Source: Erythrobacter litoralis
GTDB taxonomy: Bacteria > Pseudomonadota > Alphaproteobacteria > Sphingomonadales > Sphingomonadaceae
Assembly (NCBI RefSeq): GCF_029760855.1
Contig: NZ_SOSI01000002.1
Coordinates: forward strand, 1-64,000
Length of the DNA: 64,000 nt
Direction: 5' to 3'
Shown: piece by piece, positions 28,124 to 36,445 of the stretch
Layout: the number at the start of each line of letters is the position of its first letter
Position numbering within the stretch: position 1 is the first letter of the stretch
Program-made: the position numbers and the translations under genes
Notes under the pieces: model-generated
Told to the model about the DNA's origin: nothing
Databases searched by the model: none
What the model saw: only the letters and a program-made list of their open reading frames with translations

Positions 28124-28545
28124 CAATATTGATCGAGCTTGGCCGCTTTTTTGTGACTGCCTTGGCTGTCGCCATAGCTATTCCCGCGTCCTTTCTAATG
28201 GCGTCATTGTTCACTGGAGAGACTTTTTCAATTGAAGCCTTCTTCGCCGTCGGTGCCATAAGCTTTGTACTCGCAATCATTGGAGGCCTAATATTTGGGC
28301 TTCCCACACTCTGGTTCTTGAGGCGTCAGGGGTGGGCGAGAGAAATGGGGATTGTCACCTCTATCGGCACTTTAGTTGGGGCGTTTGGCGGAATTTTGCT
28401 CAGCGCCGGATTTTGGCAAGGCAATTTAGAGGTAATATTGGCTGGCCTTTGGGCGTGGGCGGTGATGGGCGCTATCGCTGGATTTGTGGCCTCTCCCGTA
28501 TGGCTTTGGTTGCATCAAAGTGAGGCAGGTTTAGTAAATGACTGA
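28120..28545 (+). CDS. Small polytopic membrane protein, unknown function
   Basis: Protein of 141 aa with four hydrophobic segments (about 8-28, 36-58, 72-95, 100-125). No family recognised. The start is TTG overlapping the pdhC stop; another TTG is at 28129. Base and codon use differ from both neighbours: it is clearly AT-richer (for example TTTTTT and many A/T-ending codons), which suggests a later insertion between pdhC and the thioesterase gene. It overlaps the next gene by eight bases. Confidence 0.6.
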   Translation: MTILIELGRFFVTALAVAIAIPASFLMASLFTGETFSIEAFFAVGAISFVLAIIGGLIFGLPTLWFLRRQGWAREMGIVTSIGTLVGAFGGILLSAGFWQGNLEVILAGLWAWAVMGAIAGFVASPVWLWLHQSEAGLVND

Positions 28546-28933
28546 CCGCTCCCCCCAAATCCGCGTCACCGCCATGCCGACCGACATGAACCCCTATGGC
28601 GGGGTGTTCGGCGGGTGGTTGATGAGCCAGATGGCGCTCGGCGCAGGGTCGCTTGCCAGCCGGGTGGGCGAGGGGCGGGCGAATGTAGTCGCGGCGACGG
28701 ATTTCGGCTTTCCCGCCGCGATGAACCTGGGTGACGAGCTCAACGTCTATTGCGAGATCGTGCGCGAGGGGAACACCTCGATCACCATCGCCGCCGAGGG
28801 CATCGCCCGCGCCCGGCATGGCGAGGAAACCACATTGGTCTGCAAGGGCACGTTCGTGTTCGTCCTCGCCGACGACGACGGCAATCCGCGCCCGGTGCGC
28901 GCGGCGGGGCAGGCAGCGGCGAACGAAGGATGA
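28538..28933 (+). CDS. Acyl-CoA thioesterase, hotdog fold (YciA-like)
   Basis: Protein of 131 aa with one hotdog domain. The core MNPYGGVFGGWLMSQMALGA matches the YciA/BFIT acyl-CoA thioesterases (N-P-x-G-x-x-F-G-G-W), followed by ATDFGFPAAMNLGDEL with the catalytic-side Asp. It hydrolyses acyl-CoA to free CoA in the cytoplasm; chain-length preference is not predictable. Its place between E2 and E3 of pyruvate dehydrogenase suggests a role in CoA balance, which is inference. Confidence 0.88.
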   Translation: MTDRSPQIRVTAMPTDMNPYGGVFGGWLMSQMALGAGSLASRVGEGRANVVAATDFGFPAAMNLGDELNVYCEIVREGNTSITIAAEGIARARHGEETTLVCKGTFVFVLADDDGNPRPVRAAGQAAANEG

Positions 28934-29100
28934 TGACTGTCCTACATACGGGCCGGCGCTCTATCGCACGCCGCATGTCTTGCTTTCCGATCATTGCCCC
29001 AACTGCCTCTGCGATTACTCGACACGGGCCGCTGCTTTTTAGGCGCAGGACCGTGTTCCATGTGTTCCATCCAGACGGACCGACCGAAGGCTAATCCAAT

Positions 29101-30513
29101 ATGAGTACAACTTACGACGTCATCGTTCTCGGCAGCGGCCCCGGTGGATACGTCGCGGCAATCCGCTGCGCGCAACTCGGCCTGAAGGCCGCCATCGTGG
29201 AGCGCGAGAAGCTGGGCGGCATTTGTCTCAATTGGGGCTGTATCCCGACCAAGGCGCTGCTGCGTTCGGCCGAGATCAAGCACTATATGGATCATGCGAG
29301 CGATTACGGCCTGAAGGTCGCGGGCGCGATCGAGGCGGATCTGGAAGCGGTGGTGAAACGCAGCCGCGGCGTCGCCAGCCAGCTCAATCAGGGTGTCGGC
29401 CACCTGATGAAGAAGAACAAGATCGCCGTCCACATGGGCGAGGGCACGCTGACCGGCCCGACCAGCATGACAGTGAAAGGTGAGAAGGGCGAAGAAAAGC
29501 TCACCGCCAAGCACGTCATCGTCGCCACGGGCGCCCGGGCTCGCGACCTGCCTTTCGCGCCTGCCGACGGTAAGCGCGTGTGGACCTATCGCACCGCCAT
29601 GACCCCGCCCGAAATGCCGAAGAAGCTTCTGGTTATCGGCAGCGGCGCGATCGGGATCGAGTTCGCCAGCTTCTACAACGATATGGGTGCCGAGGTGACG
29701 GTGGTCGAAATGCTCGATCGGATCGTGCCGGTGGAGGACAAGGATGTCTCCGCCTTCCTCGAAAAGAGCCTGACCAAGCAGGGCATGACGATCATGACCG
29801 GTGCCGGGGTGGATGACATCAACGTGTCGGACGGCGGCGTGATGGCGAAGATCAAGGATGCAAAGGGCAAGGTGTCCGAGCAGGAGTTCACCCACTGCAT
29901 CGTCGCCATCGGAATCGTGCCGAACACTGAGGATATTGGGCTGGAAAAGCTGGTCGAGATGGAGAAGGGTTTCGTTCAGATCGACGAATACGGCCGCACG
30001 AAATCCAAGGGGCTGTGGGCGATCGGCGACTGCACCCCCGGCCCGTGGCTGGCTCACAAGGCTAGCCACGAGGGTGTGACCTGCGCGGAATCGATCGCGA
30101 AAGAGCTCGGCAATAAGGACGTCCATCCCCATCCGCTCGACCGCACCAGCATTCCCGGCTGCACCTATTGCCACCCGCAGGTCGCCAGCGTCGGCTTGAC
30201 CGAGGCGAAGGCGAAGGAGGCGGGCCACGAGGTGAAGGCCGGCACCTTCCCCTTTATCGGCAATGGCAAGGCGATCGCTCTTGGGGAGGCGGAAGGCTTC
30301 ATCAAGACGGTGTTCGACGCGAAGACCGGCGAACTGCTCGGCGCACACATGATCGGGGCGGAAGTCACCGAACTGATCCAAGGCTATACGGTCGGCAAGA
30401 CACTGGAGACTACAGAGGCCGAACTGATGAATACGGTCTTCCCGCACCCGACGCTCTCCGAAATGATGCACGAGAGCGTACTTGCTGCTTACGGCAAGGC
30501 TTTACACATCTGA
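29101..30513 (+). CDS. lpd: Dihydrolipoyl dehydrogenase (E3)
   Basis: FAD-dependent disulfide reductase of 470 aa, the E3 of 2-oxoacid dehydrogenase complexes. N-terminal FAD site VLGSGPGGYVAAI, redox-active pair in GGICLNWGCIPTKA, NAD site VIGSGAIGIEFASF, FAD-side IGDCTPGPWLAHKASHEG, and the dimer-domain catalytic His-Glu in FPHPTLSEMMHE. Length is standard. It follows pdhC and the thioesterase, so it most likely serves the pyruvate dehydrogenase complex. A 167-base gap precedes it and may hold its own promoter. Confidence 0.97.
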   Translation: MSTTYDVIVLGSGPGGYVAAIRCAQLGLKAAIVEREKLGGICLNWGCIPTKALLRSAEIKHYMDHASDYGLKVAGAIEADLEAVVKRSRGVASQLNQGVGHLMKKNKIAVHMGEGTLTGPTSMTVKGEKGEEKLTAKHVIVATGARARDLPFAPADGKRVWTYRTAMTPPEMPKKLLVIGSGAIGIEFASFYNDMGAEVTVVEMLDRIVPVEDKDVSAFLEKSLTKQGMTIMTGAGVDDINVSDGGVMAKIKDAKGKVSEQEFTHCIVAIGIVPNTEDIGLEKLVEMEKGFVQIDEYGRTKSKGLWAIGDCTPGPWLAHKASHEGVTCAESIAKELGNKDVHPHPLDRTSIPGCTYCHPQVASVGLTEAKAKEAGHEVKAGTFPFIGNGKAIALGEAEGFIKTVFDAKTGELLGAHMIGAEVTELIQGYTVGKTLETTEAELMNTVFPHPTLSEMMHESVLAAYGKALHI

Positions 30514-30550
30514 TCGTCCGCAGGTTGCCAAAGATCAACATCGCGAAATT

Positions 30551-30572
30551 CGCCCCCACCGTGGGGCGTTTC
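30551..30572 (+). terminator. Probable terminator after lpd
   Basis: Stem CGCCCC / GGGGCG (30551-30556 and 30563-30568) with a six-base loop, flanked by GAAATT on the left and TTTCG on the right, which can add to the stem. The T-tract is short, so this is a moderate candidate. Confidence 0.4.
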
Positions 30573-30631
30573 GTCGTCCCTACTTGAAACGCTTTGGTTT
30601 CCCGACCGTTACTGGTTCGAGGAGACGAGCA

Positions 30632-30811
30632 ATGGAATTCGAAATTCAGGATGATCCGCAGGGCGAGCGTGACGATCACGAAGGTGACCGTGATGGCGGT
30701 ATCGTGGAAGATCACATCGCGTTGAAGAACCAGTCGAGCGTCAAGGCCGACGATTATCCGACCGAAGAACGCAAGGCGCAATCGCTGGTGACGCCGAAAT
30801 CGAAAAAGTGA
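30632..30811 (+). CDS. Small acidic hypothetical protein (59 aa)
   Basis: Protein of 59 aa, highly charged, with no hydrophobic segment: it starts MEFEIQDDPQGERDDHEGDR and ends in a Lys/Ser-rich tail (TPKSKK). A clean GGAG ribosome site lies seven bases before ATG, and a terminator closes the unit, which supports it as a real gene. No family recognised; probably disordered and cytoplasmic. Confidence 0.55.
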   Translation: MEFEIQDDPQGERDDHEGDRDGGIVEDHIALKNQSSVKADDYPTEERKAQSLVTPKSKK

Positions 30812-30838
30812 CCTTCGGCATCCGCACCGACTTTTCTG

Positions 30839-30866
30839 AGGGCGGCTCACGTCAGTCGCCCTTTTT
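30839..30866 (+). terminator. Rho-independent terminator
   Basis: Stem AGGGCG / CGCCCT (30839-30844 and 30857-30862) with a 12-base loop and a run of five T (30862-30866). It separates the 59-aa gene from the molybdenum hydroxylase operon. Confidence 0.7.
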
Positions 30867-30917
30867 GACTGCCGCGCCTTCTCTGCGCCTTCGCTTATTA
30901 TCCGCCAGGAGCAAACC

Positions 30918-31421
30918 GTGCCGATAACCGTCAACGATACCCAATACGACCTGCCCGACGATCCGCGCGTCAGCTTGCTCGATTTTCTGCGTCACGAGAT
31001 CGGTCTGACCGGCACCAAGAAAGGCTGCGATCACGGCCAGTGCGGGGCGTGTACGGTTCTCGTTGACGGAATGCGGATCAATTCCTGCCTGTCGCTCGCC
31101 GTTATGCACGATGGCGACACCGTGCAGACGATCGAAGGTCTAGGTACCGAAACCGATCCCAGCCCGCTGCAGAAAGCATTTCTCGAACACGATGGATACC
31201 AGTGCGGCTACTGTACGCCGGGACAAATCTGTTCCGCGACTGCCATGCTGAACGAATTCGCGAACAACTGGCCGAGCGACGCCAGCGACGACCTCGAAGC
31301 GGCGATCGATATGAGCGATGAGGAAATCCGCGAACGGATGAGCGGCAATCTGTGCCGCTGCGGAGCCTATGTGAACATTGTCGCCGCGATCAAGGCGGCA
31401 GCCAAGGAGATGGCGGCATGA
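30918..31421 (+). CDS. Molybdenum hydroxylase, 2Fe-2S subunit (PaoA-like)
   Basis: Small electron-transfer subunit, 167 aa, of a xanthine-oxidase-family enzyme. It carries two [2Fe-2S] clusters: the plant-type site CDHGQCGACTVLVDG plus a later Cys, and the C-terminal helical site with CGYCTPGQ and NLCRCGAYVN. It begins directly with the ferredoxin strand (MPITVNDTQYDLP), so unlike E. coli PaoA there is no Tat signal and the enzyme is probably cytoplasmic. First gene of a five-gene operon; its stop overlaps the next start as ATGA. Confidence 0.92.
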   Translation: MPITVNDTQYDLPDDPRVSLLDFLRHEIGLTGTKKGCDHGQCGACTVLVDGMRINSCLSLAVMHDGDTVQTIEGLGTETDPSPLQKAFLEHDGYQCGYCTPGQICSATAMLNEFANNWPSDASDDLEAAIDMSDEEIRERMSGNLCRCGAYVNIVAAIKAAAKEMAA

Positions 31422-32404
31422 GGCCATTCGATTATCAACGCGCCGAGCGGCTCGAACACGCTTCGCAATTGACGATGCCCGAAAGCGGGATGAGCATTGC
31501 GGGCGGTACGAACCTGATCGACCTGATGAAATTGCAGGTCGAAACCCCCGAAACGCTAGTCGATATCTCCCGCCTGCCAATGGCGCAGATCGAGGACACG
31601 GACGAGGGCGGTTTGCGCATTGGCGCGCTCGCTACCAACACCGCCACCGCCGTACATCCGCGTGTGAAGGCGGATTATCCGGTCCTCTCGCGAGCCATCC
31701 TCGCCGGAGCGACGCAGCAATTGCGCAACAAGGCGACGACGGGCGGCAACCTGTGCCAGCGCACTCGGTGTTATTATTTCACTGACACCACGCAGCCGTG
31801 CAACAAGCGCGAGCCGGGTTCGGGTTGCGGAGCGATCGACGGGATCGCGCGGCTCCATGCGATCCTCGGCACGAGCAACCAGTGCATCGCGACTTATCCC
31901 GGCGATATGGCCGTGGCGATGGCGGCGCTCAACGCAACGGTCGAGATCGCGGGGGAGGGCGACACCAGCCGCTCGGTTTCCGTGCGCGACTTTCATCGTC
32001 TGCCGGGCGACGAGCCCTGGAGGGACAATGTGTTGAAGGACGGCGAGATCATCACCGGCGTCACCCTGCCGAAGCCAATCGGCGGAACGCAGATCTATCG
32101 CAAGGTTCGCGAACGCTCGTCCTACGCGTTTGCGCTGGTTTCGATCGCAGCAATCGTGGACATGGAAGACGGCCGCATTTCGCGCGCTGACCTCGCGTTC
32201 GGAGGCGTAGCGCACAAGCCGTGGCACGATCCGCGCCTGTCCGATCATCTGGTTGGTAGCGAACCGTCTGCCGCCCTGTTCGACAAGGCAGCCGATATTC
32301 TGCTCGATACGGCGCAGGGCTACGGCGAGAACGATTTCAAGATACCGCTTGCGCGCCGGACCTTGTCCGCAGTGCTCGCGCAAGCGACGGGAACAGAAAT
32401 ATGA
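31418..32404 (+). CDS. Molybdenum hydroxylase, FAD subunit with extra Fe-S site (PaoB-like)
   Basis: FAD-binding subunit of 328 aa. The pyrophosphate-binding motif is AGGTNLIDLMK near residue 30. Residues about 110-150 hold a cysteine-rich insert (NLCQRTRCYYF, QPCNKREPGSGC, NQCIA) that matches the extra [4Fe-4S] cluster of E. coli PaoB, so the enzyme is of the PaoABC aldehyde oxidoreductase type rather than a plain xanthine dehydrogenase. The ATG at 31418 overlaps the upstream stop; the earlier ATG at 31352 is inside the small subunit. Confidence 0.92.
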   Translation: MRPFDYQRAERLEHASQLTMPESGMSIAGGTNLIDLMKLQVETPETLVDISRLPMAQIEDTDEGGLRIGALATNTATAVHPRVKADYPVLSRAILAGATQQLRNKATTGGNLCQRTRCYYFTDTTQPCNKREPGSGCGAIDGIARLHAILGTSNQCIATYPGDMAVAMAALNATVEIAGEGDTSRSVSVRDFHRLPGDEPWRDNVLKDGEIITGVTLPKPIGGTQIYRKVRERSSYAFALVSIAAIVDMEDGRISRADLAFGGVAHKPWHDPRLSDHLVGSEPSAALFDKAADILLDTAQGYGENDFKIPLARRTLSAVLAQATGTEI

Positions 32405-34590
32405 CAGTCAAGATGAAGCAGGACGAACCCGATACTCGCAACGTGCTGGACGGCATGAAGCAGGGCGTTCTGGGTAAGCCGATCTCCCGCGTGGAAGGAC
32501 TGGCGAAGGTCACCGGCATGGCGACCTATTCGGCCGAGTACAAGATCGATGGCTGCCTCGAAGGCGTTCTCATTCAGGCACCCTTCGCCAAAGGCGAAGT
32601 CACCTCCATCGATACCGATGCGCTTTTGGCAATGCCGGGCGTTGTCGCGGTCATCGAAGATTCACGCCAAACGGCTCGCGCCGCTCAAGGCACCGCGAAC
32701 GAGGCTCCAGTCCAGAAACCAAAAACCGTGAATTATCTGGGGCAGCCGATCGCACTTGTCGTTGCCGAACGTTTCGAAGATGCGCGCAACGCCGCGGCGC
32801 AGGCGAAGATCGAGTATAATGCCGAAGAGGATATCGCGTTCGATCCGCAAAAGGTCGAAGCCGAAGTGCAGGAAGACGGCGCTACACGACAGGGCGATGT
32901 GCCGCATGCTCTCAACGAGGCGCAGCACGCGGTCGATACGACGATTCAAACCGAAGGCCATGCTTCCGCAGCCATGGAGCCGCATGCGACGATAGCGGAG
33001 TGGGACGGAAATACGCTGACGGTCCACGCCTCGCTTCAGATGTTGAACTATAACATCACAGAACTCGCCGATGCGCTCGATCTGGAGGAAGACCAGATTC
33101 GCATCGTTTCGCGCTATGTCGGTGGCGGGTTCGGATCGAAGCTCGGTATCAGCGAGGATGTGGTGGCCGCATCGCTTGCCGCCATGCAGTTGGAGCGGCC
33201 GGTGCGTGTGGTGATGACGCGCCAGCAGGTTTTCGAGATGGTGATGCGCCGTTCGGAATCGACCCAGCGCCTCCGTCTCGCATCGAACGACGATGGCGAA
33301 TTGTCGGGGTTCGGGCACCAGGCGCGCGTCTCGAATTTGCCGGAAGAGGAATTCGCCGAGCCGGTGCTGCAATCGAGCGATTTTCTCTACAAGGGCGACA
33401 ATCGCCTGCTCGAACTGGAAGTCGCGCGCATTCACCGGATGACCGCGGGCTCGGTGCGCGCGCCGGGCGAGGCGATCGGCATGCCGGCGCTCGAAATCGC
33501 GATGGACATGCTAGCGGAGAAGGCGGGCGTCGACCCGGTGGAACTGCGCATCAGGAACATCCCGGAAAAACATCCGGCCAATGGAAAACCGTTCTCCTCG
33601 CACAAGCTGGAAGAGGCTCTACGGCAGGGAGCCAAAGCTTTCGGATGGGACGGTGCAAGCCGCACCCCGCGTCAGACACGCGACGGCGAATGGTGGATCG
33701 GGACCGGCATGGCGAGCGCCGCCCGCGTCCACAACGTTTCCAAGGCTCAGACCCGCGTCACGCTGAAAGCCGACGGCACCGCTATCGTCGAAACCGACAT
33801 GACCGATCTCGGCACCGGGACTTATACGATCCTGGCGCAGATTGTCGGCGAGATGCTTGGGCTCGAAACGGACAAGGTCCTAGTGCGGCTCGGGGACACC
33901 GCGTTTCCGCGTGGCTCGGGTTCCGGCGGAAGCTGGGGCGCGGCCTCGATCGGCTCTGCTGCCTTCGTTGCGTGCAACGCCGTACGCGATGCTGTCTTTG
34001 AAAAGGCCGGCGTCAACTCCGACGATGCAAGCCTGCAGGATGGCAAGCTGCACGATGGGCGCAGCCTGACCGACATCCTCGATGGCTCAGACATTTCCCA
34101 GGTCGGCGAATACGAGCCAGGCGATATCTCGGACGACTACGTGGCGTCGGGCTTCGGCGCGTTCTTCGCTGAAGTGCGCGTCAATCGGTTCACCGGGGAA
34201 ACGCGCGTGAATCGGATGCTGGGTGCGTTCGGGTTCGGCCGGGTGCTGAACGAGAAGACCGCACGCTCGCAATGCCTTGGTGGTATCACATGGAGCATCG
34301 GCGCGGCTTTGACCGAGGCATTGCTGTTCGATCCGAACGACGGACACATCGTGAACCACAACCTTGCCGAATATCACGTGCCGGTCTGCCGCGACGTGCC
34401 GGACTGCGAGGTAGTGATGGTCGATGAACGCGATCCGGTCGCCAGTCCGATCCAGGCCAAAGGCATCGGCGAACTCGGAATGTGCGGCGGCGCCGGCGCA
34501 ATCGCTAATGCGATCTACAATGCCTGCGGCGCGCGTGTCCTTTCGTTCCCGATGACGCCGGACCGCGTACTTGCCGCAATGCCGGATTGA
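32401..34590 (+). CDS. Molybdenum hydroxylase, molybdopterin subunit (PaoC-like)
   Basis: Catalytic subunit of 729 aa binding the Mo cofactor. It has the N-terminal aldehyde oxidase a/b hammerhead domain (PISRVEGLAKVTGMATYSAE), cofactor loops YVGGGFGSKLG and SVRAPGEAIGMPALE, and the catalytic glutamate in KGIGELGMCGGAGA near the end. PaoC-type enzymes oxidise aromatic aldehydes; the real substrate here is not predictable, and isoquinoline or aldehyde oxidation are both possible. It sits between the FAD subunit (ATGA overlap) and the XdhC-like maturation gene (TGATG overlap). Confidence 0.92.
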   Translation: MTVKMKQDEPDTRNVLDGMKQGVLGKPISRVEGLAKVTGMATYSAEYKIDGCLEGVLIQAPFAKGEVTSIDTDALLAMPGVVAVIEDSRQTARAAQGTANEAPVQKPKTVNYLGQPIALVVAERFEDARNAAAQAKIEYNAEEDIAFDPQKVEAEVQEDGATRQGDVPHALNEAQHAVDTTIQTEGHASAAMEPHATIAEWDGNTLTVHASLQMLNYNITELADALDLEEDQIRIVSRYVGGGFGSKLGISEDVVAASLAAMQLERPVRVVMTRQQVFEMVMRRSESTQRLRLASNDDGELSGFGHQARVSNLPEEEFAEPVLQSSDFLYKGDNRLLELEVARIHRMTAGSVRAPGEAIGMPALEIAMDMLAEKAGVDPVELRIRNIPEKHPANGKPFSSHKLEEALRQGAKAFGWDGASRTPRQTRDGEWWIGTGMASAARVHNVSKAQTRVTLKADGTAIVETDMTDLGTGTYTILAQIVGEMLGLETDKVLVRLGDTAFPRGSGSGGSWGAASIGSAAFVACNAVRDAVFEKAGVNSDDASLQDGKLHDGRSLTDILDGSDISQVGEYEPGDISDDYVASGFGAFFAEVRVNRFTGETRVNRMLGAFGFGRVLNEKTARSQCLGGITWSIGAALTEALLFDPNDGHIVNHNLAEYHVPVCRDVPDCEVVMVDERDPVASPIQAKGIGELGMCGGAGAIANAIYNACGARVLSFPMTPDRVLAAMPD

Positions 34591-35441
34591 TGCAGACGGA
34601 CGTGCGCGACAATCTAGTCGCCCGGGACCACGCGGCGCTCGTCGCTGCGTGTGACCCGGGCGTTTCCCTGTGTACGGTGGTAGGTGTTGAGGGTAGCTTT
34701 TCGCGCGCCATCGGAGCGCAACTCGCGATTTTGCCGGATGGCAATGTGATCGGCGATCTGGCCGACGGATGCCTCGAGAACCAACTCGTAAGCGATATCG
34801 CTAACGCCGACGCGCCATTCGTTCGTAGATACGGTCGCGGGTCATCCGTTATCGATTTTCAACTGCCGTGCGGCGGGGGCGTCGATATACTGCTCGATCC
34901 GTCACCCGATCGCATCGCGATCTGTCGAACTGTCGATAGCTTGGAAAAGCGCCAGCCGGCACGCTTGCGCCTTCCGGAAAACGATTTTCTCTGCGAGCGC
35001 GCATACAATCCGGCACTTCGGATCCGGGTATTCGGAGAGGGGCCCGAAGTGCGAATGCTCTTCGCCTTGGCTCAAGCGGCAGGCGTCGAGACTGAGATTG
35101 TCGCGAAGAACGACCTGACCCTTCGCTCTCCTAGTGGCCTTCGAGAGGCGGACGCATTCACCGCAGTGCTGCTTCTGTTTCATGATCACGAATGGGAAGC
35201 CGCTTTGCTCGAAGAAGCGTTGAAGAGTCCGACGTTTTTCATCGGGGCACAAGGCGGCGAAAACGCACGGATGGCGCGTTCTGTTGCTTTGATGGAGCGG
35301 GGAGTGCCGGAAGAGCAGATCGCCCGTATCGTGAGTCCGGTCGGCCTCATCGCGAATTGCAAACGCGCGGACACCTTGGCCTTGTCCGCCATAGCCCAGA
35401 TCGTCGAACGGTATGAACGGGCTTATGGAACCGCTGGATGA
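34590..35441 (+). CDS. XdhC/CoxI-family Mo-cofactor maturation protein (PaoD-like)
   Basis: Protein of 283 aa. The N-terminal XdhC_CoxI domain shows LCTVVGVEGSFSRAIGAQLA and the DLADGCLENQL segment; a C-terminal Rossmann domain contains FFIGAQGGENARM and IARIVSPVGL. XdhC-type proteins bind the Mo cofactor, help its sulfuration and insert it into the partner hydroxylase. Its place after the PaoC-like gene indicates service to that enzyme. ATG 34590 shares TGATG with the upstream stop. It overlaps the next gene by 29 bases. Confidence 0.88.
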   Translation: MQTDVRDNLVARDHAALVAACDPGVSLCTVVGVEGSFSRAIGAQLAILPDGNVIGDLADGCLENQLVSDIANADAPFVRRYGRGSSVIDFQLPCGGGVDILLDPSPDRIAICRTVDSLEKRQPARLRLPENDFLCERAYNPALRIRVFGEGPEVRMLFALAQAAGVETEIVAKNDLTLRSPSGLREADAFTAVLLLFHDHEWEAALLEEALKSPTFFIGAQGGENARMARSVALMERGVPEEQIARIVSPVGLIANCKRADTLALSAIAQIVERYERAYGTAG

Positions 35442-36000
35442 TGCCATCGCCTATGTCCTCTTGGCCGCCGGCCGGAGCACGAGGTTCGGTGGCGACAAAT
35501 TGCTGGCGGAAATCGACGGGCGGCGCTTGATCGATATTGCTTTGCACACCGCCGAAGCTGCCGGATTTGCTCGCCGCGTCCTCGTGATCGGGCCGGATCT
35601 GGCCGGATTCAAGTCCGAAGGATGGACCATCGTGGTCAACGAACAGCCGCAGCGCGGAATGGCTTCATCGATCCGAATAGGACTTCCGCACGCATCATCG
35701 GCGAAACGCGTCGTCATCGGTCTGGCAGACATGCCTTTCATTGGAGCAGACCACCTTCGCCGTTTAGCGAGCAGCGAAGGCGTCGTATTTACCACGCAGA
35801 AAGACGGGACGCGAGGCGCCCCGGCTGCGTTTCCCGAGACTTCGTACGACCGTCTGATGATGCTGGAAGGAGATCGCGGCGCCGCGAGCATCAATTGGGA
35901 CCGGGCAGACACGATCGAGCCTTTTGAAAGCGGTGCTCTTGTCGATATTGATACGAAGCAGGATCTCGAAGCTGCTGAAACCGGCGTATTCGGGGTATGA
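35413..36000 (+). CDS. MocA-like molybdenum cofactor cytidylyltransferase
   Basis: Nucleotidyltransferase of 195 aa with the MobA/MocA Rossmann fold: the signature YVLLAAGRSTRFGGDKLLAE at the N-terminus, a central GLADMPFI metal-site motif and a C-terminal DIDTKQDLEAAE. MocA-type enzymes add CMP to the molybdenum pterin, the cofactor form used by PaoABC-type enzymes, so the context fits well. ATG 35413 or 35425 are both possible. It is the last gene of the conserved operon; the tRNA-like direct repeat begins 12 bases after its stop. Confidence 0.85.
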   Translation: MNGLMEPLDDAIAYVLLAAGRSTRFGGDKLLAEIDGRRLIDIALHTAEAAGFARRVLVIGPDLAGFKSEGWTIVVNEQPQRGMASSIRIGLPHASSAKRVVIGLADMPFIGADHLRRLASSEGVVFTTQKDGTRGAPAAFPETSYDRLMMLEGDRGAASINWDRADTIEPFESGALVDIDTKQDLEAAETGVFGV

Positions 36001-36012
36001 ACTTGAACCATT

Positions 36013-36035
36013 TGGCGGACAGGGTGTCCGTCGAA
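36013..36035 (+). repeat. Left att-like site: copy of the tRNA-Ser 3' end
   Basis: TGGCGGACAGGGTG (36013-36026) is identical to 51636-51649, the 3' end of the tRNA-Ser gene including CCA. After four mismatches, TCGAA (36031-36035) matches in register, giving 19/23 identity. Both copies have the same orientation, as expected for attL/attR of an element integrated into a tRNA gene. Confidence 0.7.
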
Positions 36036-36274
36036 AGGTGAGTGAGTAAGGGCGGAACTGCGCGAGTTCATGCATCGTCATTCCGCTTTGTACCCCCAAA
36101 TGTGCCCTTGTGAGCATTAGTTCGATGGAGTTAGACGCTTTTGATGTCAGACTAGGCGAAGTATTTCTTTAGGATCGACTATTGCTGTGACCCTAGAAAC
36201 ACCGCATATTCGGGTAAAAGGTCTATGGCAACAAAGCGCCCCAATTTCGGTCATTCTGGGGCAAGAGCGGATTG

Positions 36275-36298
36275 CCCAAAAGCGGATATTCGTTCCGG
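36275..36298 (+). repeat. Small palindromic repeat, copy 1 (divergent)
   Basis: Reads CCCAAAAGCGGATATT then CGTTCCGG. It shares the flanks CCAAAAGCGGA and TTCCGG with the copies at 41534, 42480 and 46297, but the centre is shorter; CGGAT/ATTCG can still pair with one G-T wobble. Confidence 0.5.
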
Positions 36299-36445
36299 TG
36301 CGATACTGATGAGATTTCGCCGCGATCTCTGTAATTCTGATGAGTGTCTAATCGCCGTGGAAGACGCCGTTTGACAGAAGCGATCGAAGGCGTTGCCTCC
36401 GCTCTCAATTCAATTGCCGACGCGCGCCGGTCAAATTAAATCACG

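Larger units (their letters stand above)
36001..36445. other. Intergenic region at the left island end
   Basis: No convincing gene in 445 bases. It holds the att-like repeat (36013-36035) and one divergent copy of the island's palindromic repeat (36275-36298: CCAAAAGCGGA then TTCCGG). Scattered short open frames have poor start sites and no family look. Confidence 0.6.

Noticed and set aside
28930..29094. Short frame starting ATGATGACTG between the thioesterase and lpd
   Set aside because: No coding character; the Arg/His-rich product and position suggest the lpd leader region.
28942..30471. 509-codon minus-strand frame across lpd
   Set aside because: Antisense shadow of lpd; repetitive His/Asp/Arg composition.
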